This document shows positions 8,840-18,415 of a DNA stretch of 64,000 bases, piece after piece. The stretch's first letter is position 1. Every line of letters starts with the position of its first letter. Made by a program: the position numbers and the translations under genes. The notes beneath the pieces are model-generated. The model saw only the letters and a list, made by a program, of their open reading frames with translations. It was not told the origin of the DNA and ran no database searches. This DNA comes from Neptuniibacter caesariensis (lineage in GTDB: Bacteria; Pseudomonadota; Gammaproteobacteria; Pseudomonadales; Balneatricaceae), in contig NZ_CH724126.1 of the NCBI RefSeq assembly GCF_000153345.1, positions 79,854 to 143,853 of the forward strand, in the 5' to 3' direction.

Positions 8840-10237
8840 TCAATACCCATTCAGGTGATCGATATATTCCGGCAAGAACAGGGAGATCTGCGGAACATAG
8901 GTAATCAGTATCAGGAAGCCTAACAACAGACAGAGCCATGGCAGACAAGCTTTGATAACCCAAACCATGTTCTGCCCGGTTATTCCGGCGGTTACAAAGA
9001 GGTTGAGCCCGACCGGTGGGGTGAGCATCCCGATCTCCATGTTTACAACCATAATGATACCCAGGTGAATCGGATCGATACCCAGCTGAGTCGCGATAGG
9101 GAACAGGATAGGCGCCATGATCAACAGAATCGCTGAAGGCTCCATGAAGTTACCCGCAATCAACAGCAGGATGTTCATTACGATCAGGAAGCCCCATGCA
9201 GGCAGGCCCCAAGCGATAATAGTTTCAGCAATAGTGTGTGGGATTCGCTCAGTCGTCAGAACATGAGCAAACAGCATCGCATTAGCAATGATAAACAGCA
9301 GCATCATAGATACTTTAGAAGCATCCAGAATCACTTTACGTACTTCAGGATCGGTGATTGATTTCGGGAACGCCCACAACATCTGAACCGCATTACGCAG
9401 AGCTGCTGTCACAAAGTTCTCACCCTCTTTACACCAAGGTACGCCTTTCATCGGGCCAATATCACGGTAACCCATCACCGCAATAAAATAACCGTAAACC
9501 GCAGCCACAGCCGCCGCTTCTGTAGGAGAGGCGATACCACCATAGATAGAGCCCAGTACAATGATGATCAGCATCAGGCCACCCAGCGCAATCAAGCCAG
9601 ATTTAGCCAGCGCTTTGAAACCTGGGAACGGCTGTGATGGCAATCCTTTGATGCGCGCCACAATATAAATCGCGATCATCAGGATCAGGCCCATCATCAA
9701 ACCTGGAATGAAGCCCGCCATAAACATACGCGAAGCGGATACTTCAGTCGCTGCAGCGTATACAAGCATTACGATGGACGGTGGAATCAGAATACCCAGC
9801 GTGCCCGCATTCGCAATCACACCCGCAGCGAAAGACTGCGGATATCCAGAGCGCACCATACCGGCAATAACAATGGTACCGATAGCCGCCACGGTTGCTG
9901 GCGAAGAACCGGACACAGCGGCAAACAGCATACAAGCCATAACCGATGCCATTGCCAGACCACCTTTAATGTGTCCAACCGTATCAACTGCAAAGTTGAT
10001 CAAACGTTTAGCCACACCACCCGTAGAAAGGAAGGCGGAAGACAAGATAAAGAAAGGAATCGCCAGCAGCGTGTAGTGCTCTGACGTAGCCTCAAACAGT
10101 TTCAGCGCAATCGATGCAAGTGAATCATTTGAGAACAATAGAATCGTGGTTACAGAGGACAGACCCAGCGCAATGGCGATAGGCATACCAATCAGCATGC
10201 AACCAAACAGAGTGATAAACAGTACCGCGATAGTCAT
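8840..10237 (-). CDS. dctM: TRAP transporter large permease
   Basis: Large membrane subunit of a tripartite ATP-independent (TRAP) transporter, 465 residues with 12 or more hydrophobic helices. It couples sodium flow to uptake of a substrate delivered by DctP. Typical DctM stretches include FGCMLIGMPIAIALGLSS at the start, AAVSGSSPATVAAIGTIVI and GNFMEPSAILLIMAPIL. The start codon shares one base with the dctQ stop (TAATG), so it is translationally coupled. A C4-dicarboxylate substrate is inferred from the sigma-54 promoter upstream and the nearby dctBD genes. An insertion near residues 265-290 makes it longer than many DctM proteins (about 425). Confidence 0.93.
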   Translation of the reverse strand: MTIAVLFITLFGCMLIGMPIAIALGLSSVTTILLFSNDSLASIALKLFEATSEHYTLLAIPFFILSSAFLSTGGVAKRLINFAVDTVGHIKGGLAMASVMACMLFAAVSGSSPATVAAIGTIVIAGMVRSGYPQSFAAGVIANAGTLGILIPPSIVMLVYAAATEVSASRMFMAGFIPGLMMGLILMIAIYIVARIKGLPSQPFPGFKALAKSGLIALGGLMLIIIVLGSIYGGIASPTEAAAVAAVYGYFIAVMGYRDIGPMKGVPWCKEGENFVTAALRNAVQMLWAFPKSITDPEVRKVILDASKVSMMLLFIIANAMLFAHVLTTERIPHTIAETIIAWGLPAWGFLIVMNILLLIAGNFMEPSAILLIMAPILFPIATQLGIDPIHLGIIMVVNMEIGMLTPPVGLNLFVTAGITGQNMVWVIKACLPWLCLLLGFLILITYVPQISLFLPEYIDHLNGY

Positions 10238-10827
10238 TATTTATCCCCCTCTTTCTTAACTTGATTCGCACCCTCTTTTGGCTCAGTGGCCAACGCGGTT
10301 TCTTCCAGCTCTTTTGCCAATTCCATTGACTCTTCAGCTTCATCAGCAAAGTGGAAACCGTCAGCCTGATCCGTAACAACTTTCCAGCCCAATTGCAGGA
10401 ATCGGACAATCAGCAATACAAAACCGATCACCAAAATGCTCATTGGGATCCATTTCGGTACCGGCAAGTCCTCTAACTCGATTCCGATCATTTTCATCTT
10501 GCTCAGGTAGATCCAGGAACCGTAAAGGAACAGACCGCAGTAAACCAAACAAAGGCCTACGGCAACTAGGGTAATAAAACGATGGGTGTTGTGTGGCATC
10601 AGTTTTACAAATACATCCACACCAATGTGAGCACCCACTTTCACGCCATATGAAGCGCCAAAGAGAACAAACCAGGCAGCAAGCAGCAGAGTCACTTCCT
10701 GCGCCCAGTGAATACCAGCGTTAAAACCAAAGCGCGCTACCACTTCAGCAAACACCAACAATGTCATCGAAACCAGAAGTAAGGACAGAAATGCCTCTTC
10801 CAGCTTGGTTACGAGATTACGTACCAT
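10237..10827 (-). CDS. dctQ: TRAP transporter small permease
   Basis: Four-helix membrane subunit that pairs with DctM, 196 residues. Helices are seen near residues 12-32, 45-65, 88-108 and 130-150, and the family pattern RFGFNAGIHWAQEVTLLLAAWFV is present. The C-terminal 45 residues are a hydrophilic, acid-and-lysine-rich tail (EEAEESMELAKELEE and onward) not usual in short DctQ proteins. Second in the operon, overlapping dctM by one base. Confidence 0.92.
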   Translation of the reverse strand: MVRNLVTKLEEAFLSLLLVSMTLLVFAEVVARFGFNAGIHWAQEVTLLLAAWFVLFGASYGVKVGAHIGVDVFVKLMPHNTHRFITLVAVGLCLVYCGLFLYGSWIYLSKMKMIGIELEDLPVPKWIPMSILVIGFVLLIVRFLQLGWKVVTDQADGFHFADEAEESMELAKELEETALATEPKEGANQVKKEGDK

Positions 10828-10943
10828 AACGGCCCCCGCAACGACTCACGTCGTTATGTTTTATTATTGCTATGAAGAAATTCCACAGGACAGCTCCAGG
10901 CGTTCAGACATCCCGTCTGAAGCTCTCCTCTGAATAGTCAGAG

Positions 10944-10982
10944 GTAAAAAACCGGGCAGGAGGAGCGAACGCCCACCCGGTT
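10944..10982 (-). terminator. Intra-operon terminator between dctP and dctQ
   Basis: On the leftward transcript, AACCGGG and CCCGGTT form a seven-base stem around a 19-base loop and are followed by a T run. It lies about 30 bases after the dctP stop and about 120 bases before dctQ. Partial termination here would give more binding protein than permease. Confidence 0.7.
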
Positions 10983-11011
10983 GATTGCCTTTACAACAAA
11001 CTCAAATGAGA

Positions 11012-12046
<1,035 letters not shown>

Positions 12047-12100
12047 TCAGTAAAGCCTGTTTAGCAGCGACAGCACTTTCTGAATATCTGCATACTATTG

Positions 12101-12117
12101 AGCAAGAAGGGGGCCAA
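12101..12117 (-). promoter_or_regulatory. Sigma-54 promoter of dctPQM
   Basis: On the minus strand the sequence TGGCCC-CCTTC-TTGCT matches the -24/-12 consensus (TGGCAC-N5-TTGC) with a single change. The start of transcription would be near 12090, giving a leader of about 95 bases before dctP. DctD, encoded at 18.4-19.8 kb, is the obvious activator. Confidence 0.75.
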
Positions 12118-12216
12118 CTGTTGAGAAGGCAGAACTTATTCGCCTGCAGCGCCTATATAACGTGGGATTAATTTTTTTTCCGTCTGCTAAAGACTGATTT
12201 CAACACCGTCAAAATT

Positions 12217-12264
12217 GGCGGTTTTCCACACAAACAACTTCTTCCAGCGTGTGCGATTCCACCC
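12217..12264. promoter_or_regulatory. Candidate DctD enhancer sites
   Basis: Two similar imperfect dyads 100-150 bases upstream of the sigma-54 promoter. One reads TTGTGTGGAAAACCGCC on the minus strand (12233-12217). The other reads GTGTGCGATTCCACCC on the plus strand (12249-12264). A third copy of the half-site, TGTGTGCGGA, is at 12401-12410 just before the next chemoreceptor gene. Position and pairing fit enhancer sites. The assignment to DctD is inference. The rest of 11996-12426 is AT-rich with no gene. Confidence 0.35.
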
Positions 12265-12426
12265 ATTTACATTTATACATAACGCTCACACAGACCAACC
12301 AGCCGTTTTATTGATCTAAATCTCTAGTAACTTTTTATCAGGGGTATACGCGGGGAAAACTTCACCTTATTATTGATCGACTACAATCATAACTATTACA
12401 TGTGTGCGGATTTCGGGAGCTAAGCA

Positions 12427-14037
12427 GTGAAACTGGAAGGCCTATCGATACAAACCAAAGTCAACGCGTCTTTATTGCTGGTGTTTTTGATCATCCTGGT
12501 CAGCTCACTGACAGCAATCTATAAAAGCGAATCAGACTTAGTCTCCGAGGTTGTTAAAAAGAACACAACCGATACAGCGGACTCTTACTTCGACAGTATC
12601 AATATACTTATGCTGAGCGGTGCAATGGGTAACAGACAGGCATTGCAACAGAAAATATTAGCCAATCCTGATGTCACTGAAGCACGTATTATCCGAGGGG
12701 ATCTGGTATCCAGTGTTTACGGAGCTGGCACTGCAGATTCAAAAGTAGTTGATGAGTTAGATCGCCGCGCAATGAATGGCGAGCACGTTGTAGAAGAGTT
12801 CAATGACGAGCAAGGCCATCGCCTTACTGTTGTTACACCGATGAAATCCCTCCCGGATTACAAAGGCACTAACTGCATGTTATGCCACCAGACCGAAGAA
12901 GGCGCTGTTCTTGGCGCTGTTCGCGTTACCTACTCCTTCGAAAATCTGGATAACACCATTCAAAAGAACCTAATCAGTGTAGCCGTTACAGAGATCATCC
13001 TGTTTATTGCAGGCTTAGTACTGGTTAGCTTCATGCTGCGCCACCTTGTGGTTCGCCCAATTAAAAAGATGGGCAAGACCATCAATACGATCCACGAAAA
13101 TTCAGACCTTAAATTACGTATCGATGTAAATTCAAAAGATGAAATCGGTATGATGTCTACCTCTCTGAATACTATGCTGGAAGATTTCCACACCAGCCTG
13201 AGCAAGGTAAGCGCAACCGTTCACCAATTGAGCACTTCTAGTTCATCGATTAATAGTATTGCTGACATGGCGAATAGCGCCGTCAATAACCAGCAGATGC
13301 AAACCAGCGCGGTTGCTTCAGCGATGGAGCAGATGGAAGCCGCTACGCGCAGTGTAGAAGGCAGCGCTGAAAATACCGTGTCTGCATCTGACCTAGCCCT
13401 ACAACAGAGCCAGGACGGTACTGTAATCACTGACCAGGCAATCAATGCTATCGAGGCTTTGAAACAGAATATCGATAAAGCACTTAGCGTTATTAACAAG
13501 CTTGATGAGCAAAGCCAGAGCGTAGGCACGGTTCTGGAGGTCATTCAGAAAATTGCTGAACAAACCAACCTGCTGGCACTTAACGCTGCGATTGAAGCCG
13601 CACGAGCTGGGGAACAAGGTAGAGGCTTTGCGGTAGTGGCTGACGAAGTCCGTACACTGGCGAGCAAAACCCGTAACTCCACCGAAGAGATCAACGCAAT
13701 CATCGAAGAGCTGCAACAGGATGCCCGTGATGCAGTTGCAGTGATGGATGAAGCACATCAAAGTGCTGAAGCCGGTGTTGATAAAGTTCAGGAAACATCC
13801 GACGCACTGACAAAAATCGCTGAAGAAGTTCGTATGATCAACGACATGAATCATATGGTTTCATCCTCAGTTAAAGAGCAAACAGAGATGGCAAGCAGTG
13901 TAGAGGCCAGCGTCCATGAGATTGCTCAAACCGCAGAGCATACCTCTGAACGCGCAGGCAAGTTGAACCAGGTAGCTCACGAGCTCAATACTCTGGCAGG
14001 CCAACTGGAACATATGGTGCAGAAGTTTAAACTCTAA
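12427..14037 (+). CDS. Methyl-accepting chemotaxis protein with periplasmic haem c motif
   Basis: Chemoreceptor of 536 residues: transmembrane helix (about 14-32), periplasmic domain (about 35-178), second helix (about 182-204), HAMP (about 205-258) and signalling domain with tip [20 protein letters not shown]. The periplasmic part contains CMLCH (Cys150, Cys153, His154), a c-type haem attachment motif, followed by the stretch [13 protein letters not shown]. This type of sensor is known from PAS-like haem c receptors in Geobacter and relatives, so it may respond to redox state, oxygen or nitric oxide. The GTG start is set by GGAG seven bases upstream. Monocistronic, ended by a strong terminator. 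Confidence 0.92.
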   Translation: MKLEGLSIQTKVNASLLLVFLIILVSSLTAIYKSESDLVSEVVKKNTTDTADSYFDSINILMLSGAMGNRQALQQKILANPDVTEARIIRGDLVSSVYGAGTADSKVVDELDRRAMNGEHVVEEFNDEQGHRLTVVTPMKSLPDYKGTNCMLCHQTEEGAVLGAVRVTYSFENLDNTIQKNLISVAVTEIILFIAGLVLVSFMLRHLVVRPIKKMGKTINTIHENSDLKLRIDVNSKDEIGMMSTSLNTMLEDFHTSLSKVSATVHQLSTSSSSINSIADMANSAVNNQQMQTSAVASAMEQMEAATRSVEGSAENTVSASDLALQQSQDGTVITDQAINAIEALKQNIDKALSVINKLDEQSQSVGTVLEVIQKIAEQTNLLALNAAIEAARAGEQGRGFAVVADEVRTLASKTRNSTEEINAIIEELQQDARDAVAVMDEAHQSAEAGVDKVQETSDALTKIAEEVRMINDMNHMVSSSVKEQTEMASSVEASVHEIAQTAEHTSERAGKLNQVAHELNTLAGQLEHMVQKFKL

Positions 14038-14052
14038 CAGCTCACATATATG

Positions 14053-14082
14053 AAAAAGCCCCGCCATGAGCGGGGCTTTTTT
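14053..14082 (+). terminator. Intrinsic terminator of the haem chemoreceptor gene
   Basis: GCCCCGC / GCGGGGC stem with a five-base loop, flanked by five A and six T. A near-ideal rho-independent terminator 15 bases after the stop. Confidence 0.92.
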
Positions 14083-14165
14083 GTAGCAACTGATCAAAAA
14101 TAAGGAACCTATTCTCACAGAAACAGTCAGTGATACTGGAACTGACCTCAATATGGAGAATAGCT

Positions 14166-14825
14166 GTGTACAAAAGCCCGCTACTGGCCAGCCTGGCGTT
14201 ACTCATCCCCTCTTTAAGCAATGCAGCCACCTTAGATGTAACCGTTTTAAATCCCGACCAATCTGGCGTGCAGGGCATGATTCTTTATGCCGAACCTCTT
14301 GAACACTCTATTCCTGATCTACCCAGCCAAAAAATAGAGATTGCCCAAAAGGACAGGGCTTTCGCTCCTTACATCACCGTTATGCAGCGGCAGGATGAAG
14401 TTGAGTTTAGTAACCAAGACGATTTCACCCATCATATCTATTCAATATCTGGCGAAAACCGCTTTTCTTTCAAGCTCAGATCAGGCCAGTCTAAAGCCCT
14501 GGAAGGGCTCAGCAACAATGCAGGCTCTGAAACCATCGCGATGGGCTGCAATATCCATGATTGGATGAGCGGTTTCATACTCATCCTTGATACGCCTTAC
14601 TTCACAGAAACAGGTAAAAATGGCCAAGCAACTTTAAAACTGCAACAAACGGGCAAATATCGCCTAACCTTATGGCATCCCCAGTTAAAAACCACTGACA
14701 ATCGATTAACTAAAACAATCAACCTGGCTAATGACCAAAATATCACTTGGTCTTTAGCTAACCGCTTCGAAGTTGTGCCTCCTCAAGCCGACGAAGAAGA
14801 CTTTGAGTTTTTAGATAAGTACTAA
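14166..14825 (+). CDS. Periplasmic cupredoxin-like protein (methylamine utilization protein-like)
   Basis: 219-residue exported protein: signal peptide MYKSPLLASLALLIPSLSNA, then a cupredoxin-type domain. Putative type 1 copper ligands are His89 or His90 (DFTHHIYS), Cys128, His131 and Met134 (MGCNIHDWMSGF). The last third continues with a carboxypeptidase-regulatory-like beta segment (GKYRLTLWHPQL). Proteins like this are often labelled methylamine utilization proteins by similarity, without proof. GTG at 14166 is chosen because GGAG lies seven bases before it; the frame is open upstream to 14130 but has no signal there. It ends two bases before the EAL gene, so they form one operon. Confidence 0.82.
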   Translation: MYKSPLLASLALLIPSLSNAATLDVTVLNPDQSGVQGMILYAEPLEHSIPDLPSQKIEIAQKDRAFAPYITVMQRQDEVEFSNQDDFTHHIYSISGENRFSFKLRSGQSKALEGLSNNAGSETIAMGCNIHDWMSGFILILDTPYFTETGKNGQATLKLQQTGKYRLTLWHPQLKTTDNRLTKTINLANDQNITWSLANRFEVVPPQADEEDFEFLDKY

Positions 14826-14827
14826 GG

Positions 14828-17191
14828 ATGGAATTGCGGACCATGGGCAGCTTAAAAACCAAGATTTTTATCTTCTTTGTTACCTTGCTAATGGTTGTAC
14901 AAGCGACATCCCTATGGACAGTCTACAATGCCAACACCAAACAGGGAGAGGAGCAAATTCAGTCCCGGCTCAATGCCGCGAAGTCGGTGTTTGAGACCCA
15001 GTACCAGCAACGTAGTTATTATTTACAGGCTTTTGCTGAAACGGCCGCTAAGGATTTTGGCCTTAAAGAAGTATTCGGCGCCGATCAACGTAGTTTCCTT
15101 ATCGCGCTGAATAACCATCGTAAACGTATTGACGCTGATATCGCGGTTGCCGTGGATCAAAATCAGTCAATTGTCGGACAACTCATTCGCAGATCACCCA
15201 ATGAAAAGATCAGCCTTGGTCCGGACCAAGGTAATAGTTTCCCAACCCCAGATTGGTTTACAGGTGAGAAGGCGTTTACCCATCTATACCAGCAAGGCCA
15301 ACAGCTCTACCAACTCAGTTTTGCGCCGTTGAAAAGTGGCCAACAAATTGTCGGCTGGATAGGTTATGGCTACCAGATCAATGCAGTACTCGCTCAGACA
15401 TTTGCTGATATAACCGGGTTGAGTATTGAATTCATGCTTGAGCAGACGTCTGATAACTGGCGCTCTATAGCCGCTGCGATTCCCAGCAATTATCCCCTGG
15501 CCCCTAGCCAGCAGGGGCTGAATATTCTCCAGAATACTATTCCTGAAAACCTGATCGCTACCCAGATCAAGGTCGGTGTGGTCAGTGAGCAGCCTCTGCA
15601 CGTCACCATTTTTGGTTCTCGTTCAAACCTACTAGAGACCCTTCAGGATAACTGGTGGCACCTACTGGCATTGGAAGGCGGCATGGTTTCAATCGTACTG
15701 TTTGCAGCTTACCTACTTGCTGGGGGTATTACCCGCCCGGTGAGAAAGCTAGTCCGTCAGGCCCAGTTTATTGCACGCGGGAACTATGAAAGTAGCGTAG
15801 ATATAGTAGAAAAAAATGAATTGGGACAACTGGCTAACGAATTCAATCAGATGCAGAAAGCAGTATTGGTTCGCGAACAGAAAATCAGCCACCAGCTAAA
15901 ATTCAACAGCCTGACCAACCTCCCTAACCGGTACTCACTACTACAAACGCTGGACGACAAGCTGAAAGAACAAGGCTCCGCGTTCAGCCTCCTCCATCTA
16001 GATATTCGCCGCACCCGAACGGTTAACGACACGCTGGGTTATCAGATTGGTGACCTTATGATTCAGGAGGTAGGAAAAAGATTAGTCAGACTTAATGCAA
16101 ACAGTCAGACCTTTCACCTTGATGGCGATGAATTTGCCATGATTATTGAAAGCGCTAACCTAAGCGAACTTGCGAACTGGCAGACTAAAATAGAAGAGGC
16201 GATGGATGAGCCCTTATGTGGTGAGGATACTCTGCTTCACCTTCAATTGCAGATCGGATTTGCCAGAGCCCCTGACGATGCAAAAGATCCGCAGCAACTG
16301 TTACAGAAGGCAGATACTGCGCTGAGCCATGGTAAGCGAGAACAACGTAACTTCCAGCAATATCTCACAGAGATGGATGCTGATGCGAACCGCAGGCTAA
16401 GCTTGGTAAATGATCTGAAAATAGCGATTGAGCAAAATCAGCTCTGCCTTTTTTATCAGCCTAAACTCGATCTGAACTCAGGAAAAATTCATCACCTCGA
16501 AGCACTGGTTCGCTGGCAGCACCCGCTCCAGGGCATGATTCCACCCGATGCCTTCATCTCTATTGCCGAGCAAACAGGTCAGATCGATGCACTAAGTAAT
16601 TGGGTATTAAACGAAGCAGCTTGTCAGTATCGAACCTGGTCAAACCAAGGCTTAGATCTTTCCATCGCAGTAAATATTTCGGCAGATAATCTTAAAAACC
16701 AACGATTTACAGAATCACTACGAAAAATATGGAGCCAACACCAGTTACCCGCCAACGCCCTCTCTTTGGAAGTGACTGAAAGTGCCGTTGTAAGCGATCC
16801 GGAAAGTGCAATTCATATGCTCTGCGAGATCAGGGACCAAGGGATCAAGCTTTCCATTGACGACTATGGAACCGGCTATTCTTCATTAGCGCAACTCAAA
16901 CAGATGCCTGTTTCTGAGCTTAAAATTGATCGTTCATTTGTGGATAAAGTACATCTCAGCTCCGATGATCAAATTATTGTTCGCTCAACGATTCGTATGG
17001 CACACGATATGGGCCTCAGTGTTGTCGCAGAAGGCATTGAAGATAAGGACACGCTATTATGGTTACAAGAACATGATTGTGACTTAGCACAAGGGTACTT
17101 TATCAGCAGGCCACTGCCCGCAGATGAATTTAGCCAGTGGTTACTATCATCTGATTTCAATCCGACACAGCTAAGGGTATTACATGGCTAG
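14828..17191 (+). CDS. Membrane GGDEF/EAL protein, likely c-di-GMP phosphodiesterase
   Basis: 787 residues: transmembrane helix (about 12-32), a 240-residue periplasmic sensor, a second helix (about 277-297), HAMP (about 298-352), GGDEF domain (about 360-515) and EAL domain (about 535-780). The cyclase site reads DGDEF (432-436) instead of GGDEF, so synthase activity is doubtful. The EAL site is intact: EALVRW (558-563), NISADN, LEVTES, IDDYGTGYSS, LKIDRSFV and VAEGIED. Net c-di-GMP breakdown is therefore expected. It is flanked within two bases by the cupredoxin gene and overlaps the next gene by eight bases. Start at 14828 has AAGG immediately before it; an ATG at 14843 is an alternative. 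Confidence 0.92.
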   Translation: MELRTMGSLKTKIFIFFVTLLMVVQATSLWTVYNANTKQGEEQIQSRLNAAKSVFETQYQQRSYYLQAFAETAAKDFGLKEVFGADQRSFLIALNNHRKRIDADIAVAVDQNQSIVGQLIRRSPNEKISLGPDQGNSFPTPDWFTGEKAFTHLYQQGQQLYQLSFAPLKSGQQIVGWIGYGYQINAVLAQTFADITGLSIEFMLEQTSDNWRSIAAAIPSNYPLAPSQQGLNILQNTIPENLIATQIKVGVVSEQPLHVTIFGSRSNLLETLQDNWWHLLALEGGMVSIVLFAAYLLAGGITRPVRKLVRQAQFIARGNYESSVDIVEKNELGQLANEFNQMQKAVLVREQKISHQLKFNSLTNLPNRYSLLQTLDDKLKEQGSAFSLLHLDIRRTRTVNDTLGYQIGDLMIQEVGKRLVRLNANSQTFHLDGDEFAMIIESANLSELANWQTKIEEAMDEPLCGEDTLLHLQLQIGFARAPDDAKDPQQLLQKADTALSHGKREQRNFQQYLTEMDADANRRLSLVNDLKIAIEQNQLCLFYQPKLDLNSGKIHHLEALVRWQHPLQGMIPPDAFISIAEQTGQIDALSNWVLNEAACQYRTWSNQGLDLSIAVNISADNLKNQRFTESLRKIWSQHQLPANALSLEVTESAVVSDPESAIHMLCEIRDQGIKLSIDDYGTGYSSLAQLKQMPVSELKIDRSFVDKVHLSSDDQIIVRSTIRMAHDMGLSVVAEGIEDKDTLLWLQEHDCDLAQGYFISRPLPADEFSQWLLSSDFNPTQLRVLHG

Positions 17192-18410
17192 TCGATGGCT
17201 ATTGCTTCTCTCTCTGACATGCCTTCCTGCCAATGCAATGGATATTGAGTGGAAGGGGGTTGCTGATATGCGTATCAGCCACTCATCCGGAATCCAAAGC
17301 TATGTCAGCGGTCAAACCGGAAAGCTGCAGAACTCCCCTGGCGGTGATCTCTCTTTAGGGCAACTTGGAGTAGCGTTAAATCTGGGCATTAATGACCAAA
17401 GTAGCATCGCGGTTGTAGGGAACAGTTTTATCGACGATGAAAAAAACTCAACAGGACTGACAGAGCTTTTCTACCAGCGCTCAGGCCTACCGAATGAAAA
17501 CGGCCTTCGGCATGGAATGCGTCTAGGTATGTTTTATCCACCTATCTCCCTGGAGAATCGAGCAACCGCCTGGTCACCCGCTAACTCCCTCACCCCTTCG
17601 ACTATGAATAGCTGGATTGGTGAAGAGATTCGCACCACAGGCTTTGAATACACAGCGGAATGGTTGGGAAAATTCAGGCAAGCCGATTATGACCTTAAAT
17701 TAAGCACAGGCCTATTTACGATGAACGATACTGCGGGAGCGATGCTTTCGTGGCATGGCTGGGGACTTAGCTCCCGACAATCCGTTTATGGTGAAGGGTT
17801 ACCGATTCCGCAGACACCGGCGCAAACAGGCATTCTCTCTGTTCAAGCAAAAGAGTCAGATCCTTTTCACGAGGGGGATGACAGGCTCGGATATTATCTC
17901 AATGCGGAGTATCTACTGAAAAGGAAGCTACTCTTACAGGCGGGGTATTACGACAATAATGCGACGCCTTATGTTGAAACCGATGGCCAGTATGGTTGGA
18001 ATACACAATTCACTTATGCTGGTTTTCGTTGGCGGTTGAACAAGCAATGGAGTCTGATGGGCCAATTAATGCAAGGTTCTACCCTGATGCAGTCTCCACA
18101 GCGGGTTAATGTCGTCGATAATGATTATCGAAGCGGCTATCTGACACTAAGCTGGCATAATAAACCGCACAGCATAAATGCACGTTTAGAAGAGTTCTCT
18201 GTAACCGATCTTGATCAGACACCCGGAGATAATAACGATGAGTATGGCAAAGCATTCACGCTTAGCTACCGTTACCGACTGGATAAACAGTGGTTTTTAC
18301 TCAGTGAATTAAACTGGATTGATAGTAATCGAGCGGCCAGAGCCTACAGCAACGAAAATACCAGAAAGATAGAGCAGCAACTTCAGATGGCACTCCGATA
18401 CTATTTTTAG
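17184..18410 (+). CDS. Predicted outer-membrane beta-barrel protein
   Basis: 408 residues with a short signal peptide (SRWLLLLSLTCLPANA) and no lipobox. The rest alternates polar and hydrophobic residues in strand-like blocks, and the protein ends in RYYF, the terminal aromatic typical of outer-membrane barrels. I do not recognise a named family. It overlaps the EAL gene by eight bases, and AAGGG six bases before the ATG supports the start. It closes the cupredoxin/EAL/barrel operon. Its stop lies five bases from the stop of convergent dctD with no terminator between, so converging transcripts would overlap. Confidence 0.75.
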   Translation: MASRWLLLLSLTCLPANAMDIEWKGVADMRISHSSGIQSYVSGQTGKLQNSPGGDLSLGQLGVALNLGINDQSSIAVVGNSFIDDEKNSTGLTELFYQRSGLPNENGLRHGMRLGMFYPPISLENRATAWSPANSLTPSTMNSWIGEEIRTTGFEYTAEWLGKFRQADYDLKLSTGLFTMNDTAGAMLSWHGWGLSSRQSVYGEGLPIPQTPAQTGILSVQAKESDPFHEGDDRLGYYLNAEYLLKRKLLLQAGYYDNNATPYVETDGQYGWNTQFTYAGFRWRLNKQWSLMGQLMQGSTLMQSPQRVNVVDNDYRSGYLTLSWHNKPHSINARLEEFSVTDLDQTPGDNNDEYGKAFTLSYRYRLDKQWFLLSELNWIDSNRAARAYSNENTRKIEQQLQMALRYYF

Positions 18411-18415
18411 CCGAT

